Positions 9,410-17,075 of a DNA stretch of 64,000 nucleotides are shown here, one piece after another. A program made the translations under genes and the position numbers. A model generated the notes under the pieces. It was not told the DNA's origin. It saw only the letters and a list, made by a program, of their open reading frames with translations, and did not search any database. Source of the DNA: Pseudomonadota bacterium (GTDB lineage: Bacteria; Pseudomonadota; Alphaproteobacteria; Rhizobiales; Beijerinckiaceae); assembly GCA_021813805.1 (NCBI GenBank), contig JAKAJL010000003.1, positions 62,001 to 126,000 of the forward strand. Direction: 5' to 3'. Every line of letters begins with the position of its first letter. Position 1 is the stretch's first letter.

Positions 9410-9691
9410 ATGCGCAAATTAGCCATCCTCGCCAGTCTCGCCGCTCTGGTCGGCGCATCCGGCTTCGCCAATGCCGAGAGCGTAGGCCGCCGTTGCGCGA
9501 TTTCGGGGGACAGCGGTTATCTGACGGTCGATGCGTTCCTGGCGAAAATGATTGACCAGGGCTACAAGGTCCGCCACCTCGAGACCAAAAGGGGGGGCTG
9601 CGGCAAGATCAATACGGTCGACAGGAGCGGCCAGGAAGCGGAACTGTTCGTCGATCTGACCTCCGGCGACGCCGTGAAGCGCAACGACTGA
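9410..9691 (+). CDS. PepSY-domain periplasmic protein (copy 1)
   Basis: A 93-residue exported protein with a signal peptide (MRKLAILASLAALVGASGFANA) and one PepSY-like domain: DSGYLTVDAFLAKMIDQGYKV followed by a short strand region ending ELFVDLTSGD. Two cysteines (RRCAI and GGCGK) could form a disulfide. The start has the ribosome binding site GGAAAGGGA. It is a paralogue of the protein at 13867-14166, sharing the signal peptide, the LTxDAxxAKxxxQGYK core and the ELFVDxTSG end, and even the sequence just before the start. PepSY_2 proteins often accompany two-component systems or cytochrome b proteins in alphaproteobacteria. The precise role is unknown. Confidence 0.85.
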   Translation: MRKLAILASLAALVGASGFANAESVGRRCAISGDSGYLTVDAFLAKMIDQGYKVRHLETKRGGCGKINTVDRSGQEAELFVDLTSGDAVKRND

Positions 9692-9851
9692 TCTTCGCCG
9701 ATTTTTTGGCCAGAATCGGCGGCGGCGCCAAACCGCCGCCGGGAACGCGTCAGAGACTCTTCGCGCGCCAGTTCCACCGGAACGCCGGCGCGCTTTGCGT
9801 TATCTGGCGGAGTGTGGCCAAGCCGCCGCGGGTCGGGCGATCCTTCGACGA

Positions 9852-11186
9852 TCAGGCGGGAGACAGACGGACCTGCAATCCGCCGAGAGGCGAGCGCGCG
9901 AAATCCATGCGCCAGCCGTAGGCGTCGAGAATGTCCTGGGTGATGGCGAGGCCCAGACCGGCGGCGCCGCCGGAATCGAGGCGGCCGCCGCGGCGGCGCG
10001 CAATCTCTTCATCACGCGGATCGAGGCCGGGACCATCGTCGTCGATCAGCACGGCGCCGGCGTCGCAGGAGACGCGAACATGCAAACGCGCGTGCCGGGC
10101 GGCGTTGTCGAGCAGGTTGCCGAGCGCCTCGGTGAGATCTATGCGCTCGATCGGCAGGCGAAAATTCGCCGGCGCCGCGTTCACGAAGTCGAGCGACTCG
10201 CCCTTTTCCGTCTTGCGCAAGGTGCGGATCAGAGCGTCAACGACGTCCTTCAGGGCCACCGGCTCCGCCCCCCGCCGGCTCCCGGTCGCCTGAACTCGGG
10301 CCCGCGCCAGTTCGCGTTCGACATGGCGGCGCATGGTTTCGCCAATGGAGTCGAGCGAACCGGCGATTTCCGCCTGCCCTGCGGCGCGCAGCAGTCGGGC
10401 GTCTCCGGCGAGCGCCGCCAGCGGGGTCTTCAATCCGTGAGCGAGGTCGGCCGCCCGCCCGCGCGCGCGCTCCAGCGCGCGCTCCTGCGAATCCAGAAGC
10501 TCGTTGACCTCCCGCACCAGGGGAAGGACCTCGCTGGGGGCGTCTTCCGACAGGCGCCGCCGCTGACCGCCAGCCGTCTCCGCGATCTCCCGGCGCAAGC
10601 GGCCGAGCGGCTTGAGCCCAAGGCTGAGTTGCAGCCAGGTGGCGAGCGCGAGAACCAACGCCAAAAGGCCGAGGCCGGGCGCGAGGTCGGCGACGAAGGC
10701 GTCGCGCGCCTGGCGCAGGCGGGTGAGGTCGCTGCCGACCACCACCCGCGCGGTCAGCCTTTTGCCGCGCGCCGGGAAGGACACGACCCTTTCGGCGGCG
10801 AGAAGCAACTTCCCGCCCGGCCCCTCGATCTGGTGATAATGGGTTTGGCCCTCGCTCAGCCGATCGTTGGGCAGGACGAGCCGGACGTCCCAGAGGGAAC
10901 GCGAACGCAATTGCGTTTCCGGCCCCGAGATCTGCCAGTAAAGCCCGGACAGGGGCTGGTCGAAACGGGCGTTCTGCGGAGGATGCGCCAGAACGATCCG
11001 GCCTGCCGGGTCGATTTCGAGCCCCCCGACGACCTGCCTGATTTCTACGTCGAGGTCATCGGCGAGGGTGCGATAGACATGACGCTCGAAGAGAAAGGTC
11101 AGGCCGACGCCGGCCAGGGCCAGAGCAAGACAGATGGCCAGCGCCCCGGCCAAAGCCAGCCGAAGCCGAAGCGATCGCGCCTTCAC
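9852..11186 (-). CDS. Sensor histidine kinase of the PhoQ/FeuQ type
   Basis: A 444-residue membrane kinase. Two membrane segments (about residues 8-30 and 160-185) enclose a periplasmic sensor domain, followed by a HAMP-like linker, the H box LAHGLKTPLAAL (histidine near 250), N box EALGNLLDNAARHA, G1 box DDDGPGLD and G2 box GGAAGLGLAI. The start is a GTG overlapping the response regulator stop (GTGA), so translation is coupled. The overall build and operon order PepSY - regulator - kinase resemble FeuPQ-like systems of rhizobia, which respond to envelope or cation conditions; the signal here is not known. Assignment to FeuQ is by resemblance only. Confidence 0.92.
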   Translation of the reverse strand: MKARSLRLRLALAGALAICLALALAGVGLTFLFERHVYRTLADDLDVEIRQVVGGLEIDPAGRIVLAHPPQNARFDQPLSGLYWQISGPETQLRSRSLWDVRLVLPNDRLSEGQTHYHQIEGPGGKLLLAAERVVSFPARGKRLTARVVVGSDLTRLRQARDAFVADLAPGLGLLALVLALATWLQLSLGLKPLGRLRREIAETAGGQRRRLSEDAPSEVLPLVREVNELLDSQERALERARGRAADLAHGLKTPLAALAGDARLLRAAGQAEIAGSLDSIGETMRRHVERELARARVQATGSRRGAEPVALKDVVDALIRTLRKTEKGESLDFVNAAPANFRLPIERIDLTEALGNLLDNAARHARLHVRVSCDAGAVLIDDDGPGLDPRDEEIARRRGGRLDSGGAAGLGLAITQDILDAYGWRMDFARSPLGGLQVRLSPA

Positions 11187-11845
11187 GCCACGCGCTCCGG
11201 CATCAGATAGCCGAAGCCGCGCCGGGTTTCGATCCATTTTGTCCCGAGCTTGCGGCGCACGCGCGCGATCAGGACCTCGATGGCGTTCGACGATTGCTCG
11301 TCCTGACCATAGACGTTTTCCAACAGTTCCTGCTGCGACACAACCTTGCCGCGCCGAAGCATGAGATAAGCGACAAGGCGATATTCGAGCGGCGAGAGTT
11401 CGACCGGCGCGCCGCCGAGCGTCACTTTCATCGCCCTTTCGTCAAGCGCCAGTTCGCCGATCGTCGCGACGGAAGAAGCATGGCCCGCGGAACGGCGGAT
11501 GATCGAGCGCAGACGCGCGAGCAATTCCTCCATCTGGAAAGGCTTGGCGAGATAATCGTCGGCGCCGGCGTCGATGCCCTCGACCCTCTCGCTCCATGAC
11601 CCGCGCGCGGTCAGCACGAGAACCGGCGTCGCGCGCCCGCTTCCGCGCCATCGTTTCAGCACGGCGAGCCCATCCATTCCAGGAAGCCCGAGATCGAGCA
11701 CGATGGCGGTGAAATCCTCGGTGTCGCCGAGAAACCAGGCGTCCTCGCCATTTTTCGCCCGCGCGACGACATAGCCGGCGGCGTCAAGCGCGCGCGCGAC
11801 GTCTCCGGCGATGCGGTCGTCGTCCTCGACCAGTAGAATCCGCAT
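11183..11845 (-). CDS. OmpR/PhoP-type response regulator
   Basis: A 220-residue regulator. The receiver domain has the acidic pocket VEDDD, phosphorylatable Asp51 in IVLDLGLPGMDG, Thr79 in LTA and Lys101 in AKPF. The C-terminal winged helix has ELSPLEYRLVAYLMLRRGKV and the terminal hairpin ETRRGFGYLM. ATG 11845 overlaps the PepSY stop (TGATG), and the gene is coupled to the kinase at its end. A TTG three bases earlier is an alternative start. It is the obvious candidate to bind the repeated CTGAC-N6-CTGAC elements at four promoter regions of the island, including that of its own operon; this is inference. Confidence 0.93.
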   Translation of the reverse strand: MRILLVEDDDRIAGDVARALDAAGYVVARAKNGEDAWFLGDTEDFTAIVLDLGLPGMDGLAVLKRWRGSGRATPVLVLTARGSWSERVEGIDAGADDYLAKPFQMEELLARLRSIIRRSAGHASSVATIGELALDERAMKVTLGGAPVELSPLEYRLVAYLMLRRGKVVSQQELLENVYGQDEQSSNAIEVLIARVRRKLGTKWIETRRGFGYLMPERVA

Positions 11846-12153
11846 CAATCCTCTCCGGCGTCCGTCACCATCCCGCTGGCGGCGTCGACCTCGACGCGCC
11901 GCACGTGGCCCTTGCGGTCGATCAGTCGGAATTCATAGAGCCAGACCCCCCGCTCGCGCGCCAACGTCACCTTGACGACCTCGCCCGGCGTCTTGTCGCG
12001 CAGGCGCGCGAGGATTTCGTCGAGCGGCCGGATGTCGTGCCGTTCGACCGCCTCGCGCGCCTCGTCATGGTCGCGGCGCGCGCCCTCCGCTGCACCGGAA
12101 ACCACGGCGAGCAGCAGTATTGGCGCGACCAGAGCCAGAGCCGCGGACTTCAT
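11845..12153 (-). CDS. PepSY-domain periplasmic protein, first gene of the two-component operon
   Basis: A 102-residue exported protein. I chose ATG 12153, which gives a clean signal peptide (MKSAALALVAPILLLAVVSGAA). The mature part has the PepSY pattern: a helix EAVERHDIRPLDEILARLR, then GEVVKVTLARERGVWLYEFRLID and VRRVEVDAASGMVTDAGED. It is the promoter-proximal gene of an operon with the response regulator and kinase, all overlapping. In several rhizobial systems a small periplasmic protein encoded with the kinase modulates its activity, so this may be a sensory or inhibitory partner. It differs from the two PepSY_2-like paralogues in the island. Confidence 0.88.
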   Translation of the reverse strand: MKSAALALVAPILLLAVVSGAAEGARRDHDEAREAVERHDIRPLDEILARLRDKTPGEVVKVTLARERGVWLYEFRLIDRKGHVRRVEVDAASGMVTDAGED

Positions 12154-12183
12154 GAGCGGAAACACCCCAATTTTCAACAAGCT

Positions 12184-12274
12184 TATTATGGCGCGACTGA
12201 ACTGACGAGTCGCTGACATGGATCATCAGCGGGCCGTCATCGCGCCTGCGTCATAACCCCGTCAATGGCCGCCC
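12184..12274. promoter_or_regulatory. Copy B of the shared element, divergent promoter region
   Basis: This region lies between the PepSY-regulator-kinase operon (minus) and the cytochrome b-like gene (plus). It contains perfect half sites CTGAC at 12202-12206 and 12213-12217 (period 11), followed by GATCATCAGCGGGCCGTCATC and, 3' of that, TCATAAC as a possible plus-strand -10. On the minus strand CATAATAAG (about 12182-12192) may be the -10 of the two-component operon. About 85 bases are nearly the same as copy C at 13743-13838, including the leading ATTATGGCG. Confidence 0.65.
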
Positions 12275-12304
12275 CCGGCGACCGGGCGCCAAATGACCAA
12301 ATGA

Positions 12305-12877
12305 ATGGAAAAAATGATGGATAAGATGGTGATATCCGGACCCGCCGGCGGCGCGAAGCCTTCGTTGCGCCCTCCCGCCTGGAGGCCGTTGCTGCCTCCG
12401 CTGTTCTGGGGAGTTCTCGCGGCCTTCTTGGCGATCGGTCTCGCCGGCGAAAAATTTGCCTGGCTGACGGCCGGCGCCACCTATGGCGTCGCGGTCCTGG
12501 CGATCCTGCGGATTGTCTGGGCTTTCGTCGGGCCTCGCCATGGCGCCTTCGCCAGGGCCTTGCAGGCGCCGCAAAGACTGGTCGTCAAGGCGCGACAAAG
12601 CCTGCGCCGCCGGGCGCCGCTTTTGCCGAGCGGCGCTCTAACGGATAGGGCGACGGCGGCGGCCGTCGTCGGACTGCTGGCCTATGTCTCGGTCGCCGGC
12701 ATGTTGGCGTCGGCTTCGCATCTGTCCGGCTCGCATGCGCTCCTTGCGGCGCATGACGCGGGCCTCCTCGCCCTGGTCGGCCTGGTCTTCCTGCGCCTTG
12801 CCGGCGCCGTTCTCACAAGCGTCGCGTCGGGCGAGCGCCTCGTCCAAGCCACGCTCAAGCGCGACCGGCGCTGTTGA
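12305..12877 (+). CDS. Cytochrome b561-like membrane protein lacking most heme ligands
   Basis: A 190-residue protein with four predicted membrane helices that aligns along its length with the cytochrome b at 14163-14735 (shared WxFVGPR, LAYVSVxGMLxxA, SGSHALxxAHDAG blocks). The heme-binding histidines of that paralogue are mostly missing: the FHW position is LFW, WLHVRAGY is WLTAGATY and LHLAG is LRLAG; only the AHxAG histidine remains. It therefore probably does not bind heme in the usual way. Several ATG codons are possible at the start (12305, 12314, 12317); no strong ribosome binding site is seen. It is driven from the copy B promoter region. Confidence 0.8.
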   Translation: MEKMMDKMVISGPAGGAKPSLRPPAWRPLLPPLFWGVLAAFLAIGLAGEKFAWLTAGATYGVAVLAILRIVWAFVGPRHGAFARALQAPQRLVVKARQSLRRRAPLLPSGALTDRATAAAVVGLLAYVSVAGMLASASHLSGSHALLAAHDAGLLALVGLVFLRLAGAVLTSVASGERLVQATLKRDRRC

Positions 12878-12886
12878 TCGCCGCCA

Positions 12887-13426
12887 TCAAGACCCGCCAC
12901 GGCGAGGCGACATGCGCGCCAACAGATCGTCGTGGCGGATATGCTGATGATAGAGCGCCGCCAGGACATGGGCCGCCGCGAGCCCGATCAGCGCATAGGA
13001 GGCGATCTCATGCGCCTCCGTCAGCGGGCGGAAAATTTCCGGCGTCCTGGCGAAGGGCGAAGCGATCTGGAAAAAGCCGAAGTCGAGGCTGCGTCCACGA
13101 TAGAGCAAGGTCGGGACGCCAATGATCGGAACAGCGATCATCAGGACATAGAGCCCGGCATGGCCGATTTTCGCGGCGCTGCGCGCCAGCGCCGACATGG
13201 TGAGCGGAAGTTCGGGAGCCGGATGCGCCAGCCGCCAAAAGAGGCGAATGAACGACAGGACGAGAACCGCCAGGCCGGTCAGGGCGTGCAGATTGATCAC
13301 GGCTCCCTCCCACGCCTTTGGAAATTCATCGACGGTGAGGCCGAGGCCGAAGGCCGCGACAATGAGAAATGCGATCAACCAATGCAGCGCGATCGCAATT
13401 GCGTCATATCGTTCCTGAGTCTTCAT
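12887..13426 (-). CDS. Cytochrome b561
   Basis: A 179-residue four-helix membrane cytochrome of the bacterial CybB/YodB type. Candidate heme ligands are in IALHWLIAF (helix 1), INLHALTGL (helix 2), KIGHAGLYVLM and AAAHVLAALYHQH. The family passes electrons between quinol and periplasmic acceptors, in some cases superoxide. ATG 13426 is preceded by AGGAGG at the right distance; a TTG six bases earlier is in frame. The start overlaps the stop of the small gene before it (ATGA), so both are one operon. It ends convergently ten bases from the degenerate cytochrome b gene. Confidence 0.92.
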   Translation of the reverse strand: MKTQERYDAIAIALHWLIAFLIVAAFGLGLTVDEFPKAWEGAVINLHALTGLAVLVLSFIRLFWRLAHPAPELPLTMSALARSAAKIGHAGLYVLMIAVPIIGVPTLLYRGRSLDFGFFQIASPFARTPEIFRPLTEAHEIASYALIGLAAAHVLAALYHQHIRHDDLLARMSPRRGGS

Positions 13427-13668
13427 GGCCAACCTCCTTTTTGCGCGTCACGAATCGGGATCGTCCCTCTTCGCGCGGGTCGATGATCGGCGGCGGGAAA
13501 ATCCGGGGCGAGAACCGAAAGGCTCAAGGGAACCATCCGTATCCCCCCAAGGGGCGGGAGCCGGAAAGCGCCGCCAAGACTCAGCAACACGCTGAGCGGA
13601 ACACGCGACCATCGCCCTCCCGCATCGCGAAGCCTTTCGATGAGAGAGGCGGACGTTTCGCGACGCAT
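13423..13668 (-). CDS. Small PGPGW-type membrane protein, possibly decaying paralogue
   Basis: An 81-residue protein from ATG 13668. It aligns with the intact 90-residue membrane protein at 37742-38014: both have a LR-x4-RW-x-R-P start, a GG-x-F centre, a PL-x-G-x2-M-x-PL-x-LS-x-LA-x-DFPA block. Roughly 40-45 percent of residues match over 55 positions by eye. Arginines replace hydrophobic residues inside the presumed helix (GAFRLPP, GIRMVPL), and the C-terminus is unlike, so it may be under weak constraint. It is translationally coupled to the cytochrome b561 gene, whose ribosome binding site lies in its last codons; the gene may now matter mainly for that. Confidence 0.55.
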   Translation of the reverse strand: MRRETSASLIERLRDAGGRWSRVPLSVLLSLGGAFRLPPLGGIRMVPLSLSVLAPDFPAADHRPARRGTIPIRDAQKGGWP

Positions 13669-13742
13669 GGCGCTCGACCGCGAATTTCGGACAAGGCCCC
13701 GCCCGTCGTCGCGTCCGGCCACAGCTCTCCTCTCTTCTGCGC

Positions 13743-13838
13743 CATTATGGCGAAGCGAAACTGACGCGTCGCTGACATGGATCATCAGCCGCGCGTCATC
13801 GCGCCTGCGCCATAAGCCCGCCATCGCCCGCGACATCC
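13743..13838. promoter_or_regulatory. Copy C of the shared element, divergent promoter region
   Basis: This lies between the small membrane protein/cytochrome b561 operon (minus) and the PepSY/cytochrome b operon (plus). Perfect half sites CTGAC are at 13761-13765 and 13772-13776. The segment from ATTATGGCG to CATAAGCCCG is nearly identical to copy B. The CATAAG near 13811 is a possible plus-strand -10, and CATAAT on the minus strand (about 13743-13748) a possible -10 for the other operon. The duplication probably arose together with the PepSY and cytochrome b genes. Confidence 0.65.
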
Positions 13839-13866
13839 CGTCAGGCGCCACAGGAAAGGGAAAATC

Positions 13867-14166
13867 ATGCGCAAAACAATTATCTTCGCCAGCCTCGCCG
13901 CCCTGGTCGGCGCCGCCGGCGTCGCTAGCGCCGCCCATGCCGACAGCCTCGGCCGCCCGTGCACGACGAAGCCGGAGAAGGACTATCTCACCCTTGACGC
14001 CCTGAAAGCCAAGGTCGTCGAACAGGGATACAAGATCCGCAGCGGCGAGATCAAAAAGGCCTGCGGCGAATTCTATGTCATCGACAAGGCCGGCAAGAAA
14101 GCCGAACTTTTCGTCGATCCGACCTCCGGCGTCATCGTCGCCGGCGGCGGAAAGGGCAAGGAATGA
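13867..14166 (+). CDS. PepSY-domain periplasmic protein (copy 2)
   Basis: A 99-residue exported protein, paralogous to the one at 9410-9691. The signal peptide (MRKTIIFASLAALVGAAG) ends near ASAAHA. The mature domain has LTLDALKAKVVEQGYKI, a disulfide-capable pair of cysteines (RPCTT and KKACGE) and the end AELFVDPTSG. The ribosome binding site is AGGAAAGGGA. The stop overlaps the start of the cytochrome b gene (ATGA), indicating a coupled pair. The partner relation PepSY + cytochrome b561 is common in alphaproteobacteria and suggests a periplasmic electron or metal function, not proven. Confidence 0.88.
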   Translation: MRKTIIFASLAALVGAAGVASAAHADSLGRPCTTKPEKDYLTLDALKAKVVEQGYKIRSGEIKKACGEFYVIDKAGKKAELFVDPTSGVIVAGGGKGKE

Positions 14167-14735
14167 CGCCTTCTCCGGCCGCGACCGGAACAGACGGCGG
14201 CGCGATGCCGCCGGCCCTTTCGGGGCGGGTCGCCGTATGGGACCCGTTCGTGCGCCTTTTTCACTGGAGTCTCGTTGCGCTTTTCGTCGCGGCCTATGCG
14301 ACCGGCGACGAAATCGGCTGGCTGCATGTCCGGGCGGGGTACGCTCTTGCGGCGCTTGTGGCGCTGCGCGGCGTCTGGGGCTTTGTCGGGCCGCGCAACG
14401 CCCGCTTCGCCTCCTTCCTGCGCAGCCCGGTCGAGACGCTTGCCTTCCTGCGCGACAGCCTGCGTCTGAAGGCGCCCCGCCATCTTGGCCACAATCCCGC
14501 CGGCGGCGCGATGATCGTGGCGATGTTCGCCACGCTCGCCTATGTCTCCGTGACCGGCGTCCTGCTGACCGCCGACGCCTTCTGGGGCTCGCATGCGATG
14601 AAGGAGGCGCACGAAGCGGGCGTCGATGTCATGATCGGGCTGATTTTCCTGCATCTCGCGGGCGTCGCCCTCGCCAGCTTCGAACACCGCGAAAATCTCG
14701 TCCGCGCCATGATCACGGGCAGGAAGCGCGCGTGA
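14163..14735 (+). CDS. Cytochrome b (Ni,Fe-hydrogenase type / b561 family)
   Basis: A 190-residue four-helix cytochrome b. The family signature DPFVRLFHWSLV is at residues 27-38, with further histidines in GWLHVRAGYAL, AHEAGVDVM and FLHLAGVAL, giving two bis-histidine heme sites. The WGFVGPRNARF and HPAGG-like HNPAGGAMIV motifs are typical of the soluble-cytochrome-accepting b561 proteins. It begins on the stop of the PepSY gene and ends ten bases from the convergent metal ATPase gene. It probably moves electrons across or along the inner membrane; the partner is unknown. Confidence 0.92.
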   Translation: MTPSPAATGTDGGAMPPALSGRVAVWDPFVRLFHWSLVALFVAAYATGDEIGWLHVRAGYALAALVALRGVWGFVGPRNARFASFLRSPVETLAFLRDSLRLKAPRHLGHNPAGGAMIVAMFATLAYVSVTGVLLTADAFWGSHAMKEAHEAGVDVMIGLIFLHLAGVALASFEHRENLVRAMITGRKRA

Positions 14736-14745
14736 GTGCGGCGCC

Positions 14746-17034
14746 TCACGCCGTCGCCAGGTCATAGAGGTCCTCCTCCTGGGCGCTGTGGAGTCGCACC
14801 AGCGATTCGATGGTCTCGATCAGACGCTGGGCGTCGCGGATCAGAGTGGCGTCGGCGTCCGCGCCGGGTTCGGATATTTCGCGCGCCAGCCGCGACAGCA
14901 GCCGCGCGAGATGGAGGATTTCCCGGTGCGCGCGCCCCATGGCGGCGAGTCCGTGGGAAAAAGTCTCCGCCTGAACCAGGCTGGGATAGACTTCGCTCTC
15001 GTCGGCGCGCTCATGGGCGACGATCTCATCGGCGACAAGGGCGCTGGCCTCGCCGATGAGCTCGCGCGCCGCCGGGCCCACGGAATCGTCGAGAGCGTCG
15101 GCGATCGACCGCAGCCGGTCGAGACTCCGGCCAAGCCGTTCGTGCTCGCCGTGCAGCCGGATCGCCGCGCCGGCGTCGAGCGGCCTGGCGGCGCGCGGCG
15201 CGCCGGATCCGAGCGCGCGCAAGGCGTTCAGGATCACCGCCACGTCGATCAGCTCCTGCGCGACGGCGCCGGCGACCGGCGACAGAAATCCCAGCGCCGC
15301 CGCCGCCATGGCGACGCCGGACAGGCCCATGCCGACAACGATGCTTTGCCGGGCGAGGCGTCGCGTTCGCTGGCCGATTGAGATCGCTTCGGCGACGCGA
15401 TCGAGGCGCTCGACGAGAATGACCACATCGGCCGCTTCCGACGACGCGCTCGCGCCGCGCGCGCCGAGCGCGACGCCGACATGGGCCGCCGCGAGCGCCG
15501 GCGCGTCGTTGATGCCGTCGCCCACCATCATGGTCATGTGCTGCTGGCGCTCCAGCACGACGGCGGCGACCTTCTCGTCCGGAGTCCGCTCGGCGAGCAC
15601 CGCGTCGATGTTCAGCGCCGCGGCGATCGTCTCCGCCGTTTCCGCCCGGTCCCCCGTCGCCATGACGATGCGCCGGACCCCCGCCGCCCTCAGCAGGTCG
15701 AGCGCGCGCGGGGTTTCGCGCCGCATTTCGTCGGCAAGAAGCAAAGCCCCCGCCGGCGCGCCGTCGATCGAGACGAAGACGCTGAGCGCCGAACGCCAGG
15801 CGGCGCGCCGCGTGGCCCGGACCGCCCACGGCGGCGGCGGCGTCGCCCCGAAGACAAATGCGCACGAACCCGCGCGGACGGCGTGGCCCTCGACCGTTCC
15901 CTGCAACCCGGAGCCGACCTGCTCCCTGACGTCGCGCGGCGGACTGAGGGCAAGGCCCCTGGCCCGCGCGGCGTTGACGATGGCGTCGGCGACCGCGTGG
16001 GCGGAGGCCTGCTCCAGCGACGCCGTCAAACGCAGGATTTCGTCGGATGCCTGCGTCGGCGCGGTTTCGATCGCGGTGAGCCTTGCGCCGCCGACTGTCA
16101 GCGTTCCGGTCTTGTCGAACAGGACCGTATGGATCTTCGCCAGCGCCTCCAACGGCCCGCCGCCCTTGACCAGGACGCCCCGGCGCGCGGCCCGCGCCAC
16201 GCCCGCGACAAAGGCGACCGGCGCGGCGAGGATAAGCGGGCATGGCGTCGCCGCGACCAGCACGGCGAGCGCCCGCAAGGGGTCCTGGGACCACAGCCAC
16301 GCCGCGCCGGCGATCGCGAGGGTCAGCGGGGTCAAGGCCGCCGCGTAATGATCGGCGATGCGGATGAAAGGCGCCTTGGCCTTCTGGGCCGATGCGGCCA
16401 GCTTGACGATCGCCGCATAGGTGCTGTCGCGCGCGAGCGCGGTGGTCTGCATTTCGAAAGCGTCGCCGGCGTTGATCGCGCCGCTGCGGACAGCCTCGCC
16501 GGCCTGCCGGACGACGGGGAGCGACTCGCCAGTGAGCGCCGATTCGTCGAGCAGAATCTTTGCGTCGAACGCGATCCCGTCGATCGGCGCGATTTCGCCG
16601 GCGCGCACGACGAGCCGGTCGCCGACCGCGACCTCGTCCACGGCGACGTCGGTAATCGTGTCGTCGAGGCGGCGGTGGGCGATGCGTGGGGCGCGGTCGA
16701 CGAGGCCCTTCAGGCTCCGCTCCGCCCGAGAAATCGCGTAGTCTTCGAGAACGGCGCCGCCGGCGTACATCACCGCGATGACGATCGCCGCCAAAGGCTG
16801 GTCGAGCGCCAGCGCCCCGCCCATCGACAACAGCGCGATGGCGTCGACGCCGAACCGCTTGTCCCAGAGATCGCGAATGATGGAAACCAGAAGGGAAAAG
16901 GCGATCGGGACGGTTCCCCCGAACCATAGCCACCCTCCGATGGATGGGTCGCCGAACCATGCAACGACGGCGCCCGCCGTCATTGCGGCGACGGCCAACA
17001 AGAGAAGCGCGGCTCGGAGCGTGGCGGCGTTCAT
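14746..17034 (-). CDS. P1B-5 type metal-transporting ATPase with C-terminal hemerythrin domain
   Basis: A 762-residue pump. Order of features: no N-terminal CxxC metal-binding domain, membrane helices, the TGES loop in LDESALTGESLPV, the metal site motif TPCP (Thr263-Pro-Cys265-Pro) in place of CPC, phosphorylation motif DKTGT near 305, GDGINDAP near 505, and after about residue 600 a hemerythrin-like four-helix domain with HGEHERL, HERADESEVYP, HREILH and LHSAQEEDLY. TPC plus a hemerythrin tail define subgroup P1B-5, whose Sinorhizobium member Nia handles nickel and iron. The start has AGAAGGAGCG before ATG. A degenerate copy of the island element lies about 45 bases upstream, suggesting common control. 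Confidence 0.9.
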   Translation of the reverse strand: MNAATLRAALLLLAVAAMTAGAVVAWFGDPSIGGWLWFGGTVPIAFSLLVSIIRDLWDKRFGVDAIALLSMGGALALDQPLAAIVIAVMYAGGAVLEDYAISRAERSLKGLVDRAPRIAHRRLDDTITDVAVDEVAVGDRLVVRAGEIAPIDGIAFDAKILLDESALTGESLPVVRQAGEAVRSGAINAGDAFEMQTTALARDSTYAAIVKLAASAQKAKAPFIRIADHYAAALTPLTLAIAGAAWLWSQDPLRALAVLVAATPCPLILAAPVAFVAGVARAARRGVLVKGGGPLEALAKIHTVLFDKTGTLTVGGARLTAIETAPTQASDEILRLTASLEQASAHAVADAIVNAARARGLALSPPRDVREQVGSGLQGTVEGHAVRAGSCAFVFGATPPPPWAVRATRRAAWRSALSVFVSIDGAPAGALLLADEMRRETPRALDLLRAAGVRRIVMATGDRAETAETIAAALNIDAVLAERTPDEKVAAVVLERQQHMTMMVGDGINDAPALAAAHVGVALGARGASASSEAADVVILVERLDRVAEAISIGQRTRRLARQSIVVGMGLSGVAMAAAALGFLSPVAGAVAQELIDVAVILNALRALGSGAPRAARPLDAGAAIRLHGEHERLGRSLDRLRSIADALDDSVGPAARELIGEASALVADEIVAHERADESEVYPSLVQAETFSHGLAAMGRAHREILHLARLLSRLAREISEPGADADATLIRDAQRLIETIESLVRLHSAQEEDLYDLATA

Positions 17035-17075
17035 GTTCGCTCCTTCTGAAGCAGAATAACTTTAGCCGAACAGAT

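Noticed and set aside
9718-9741. A GC hairpin (GGCGGCGG / CCGCCGCC) after the first PepSY gene
   Set aside because: No T tract follows on either strand, so I do not call a terminator.
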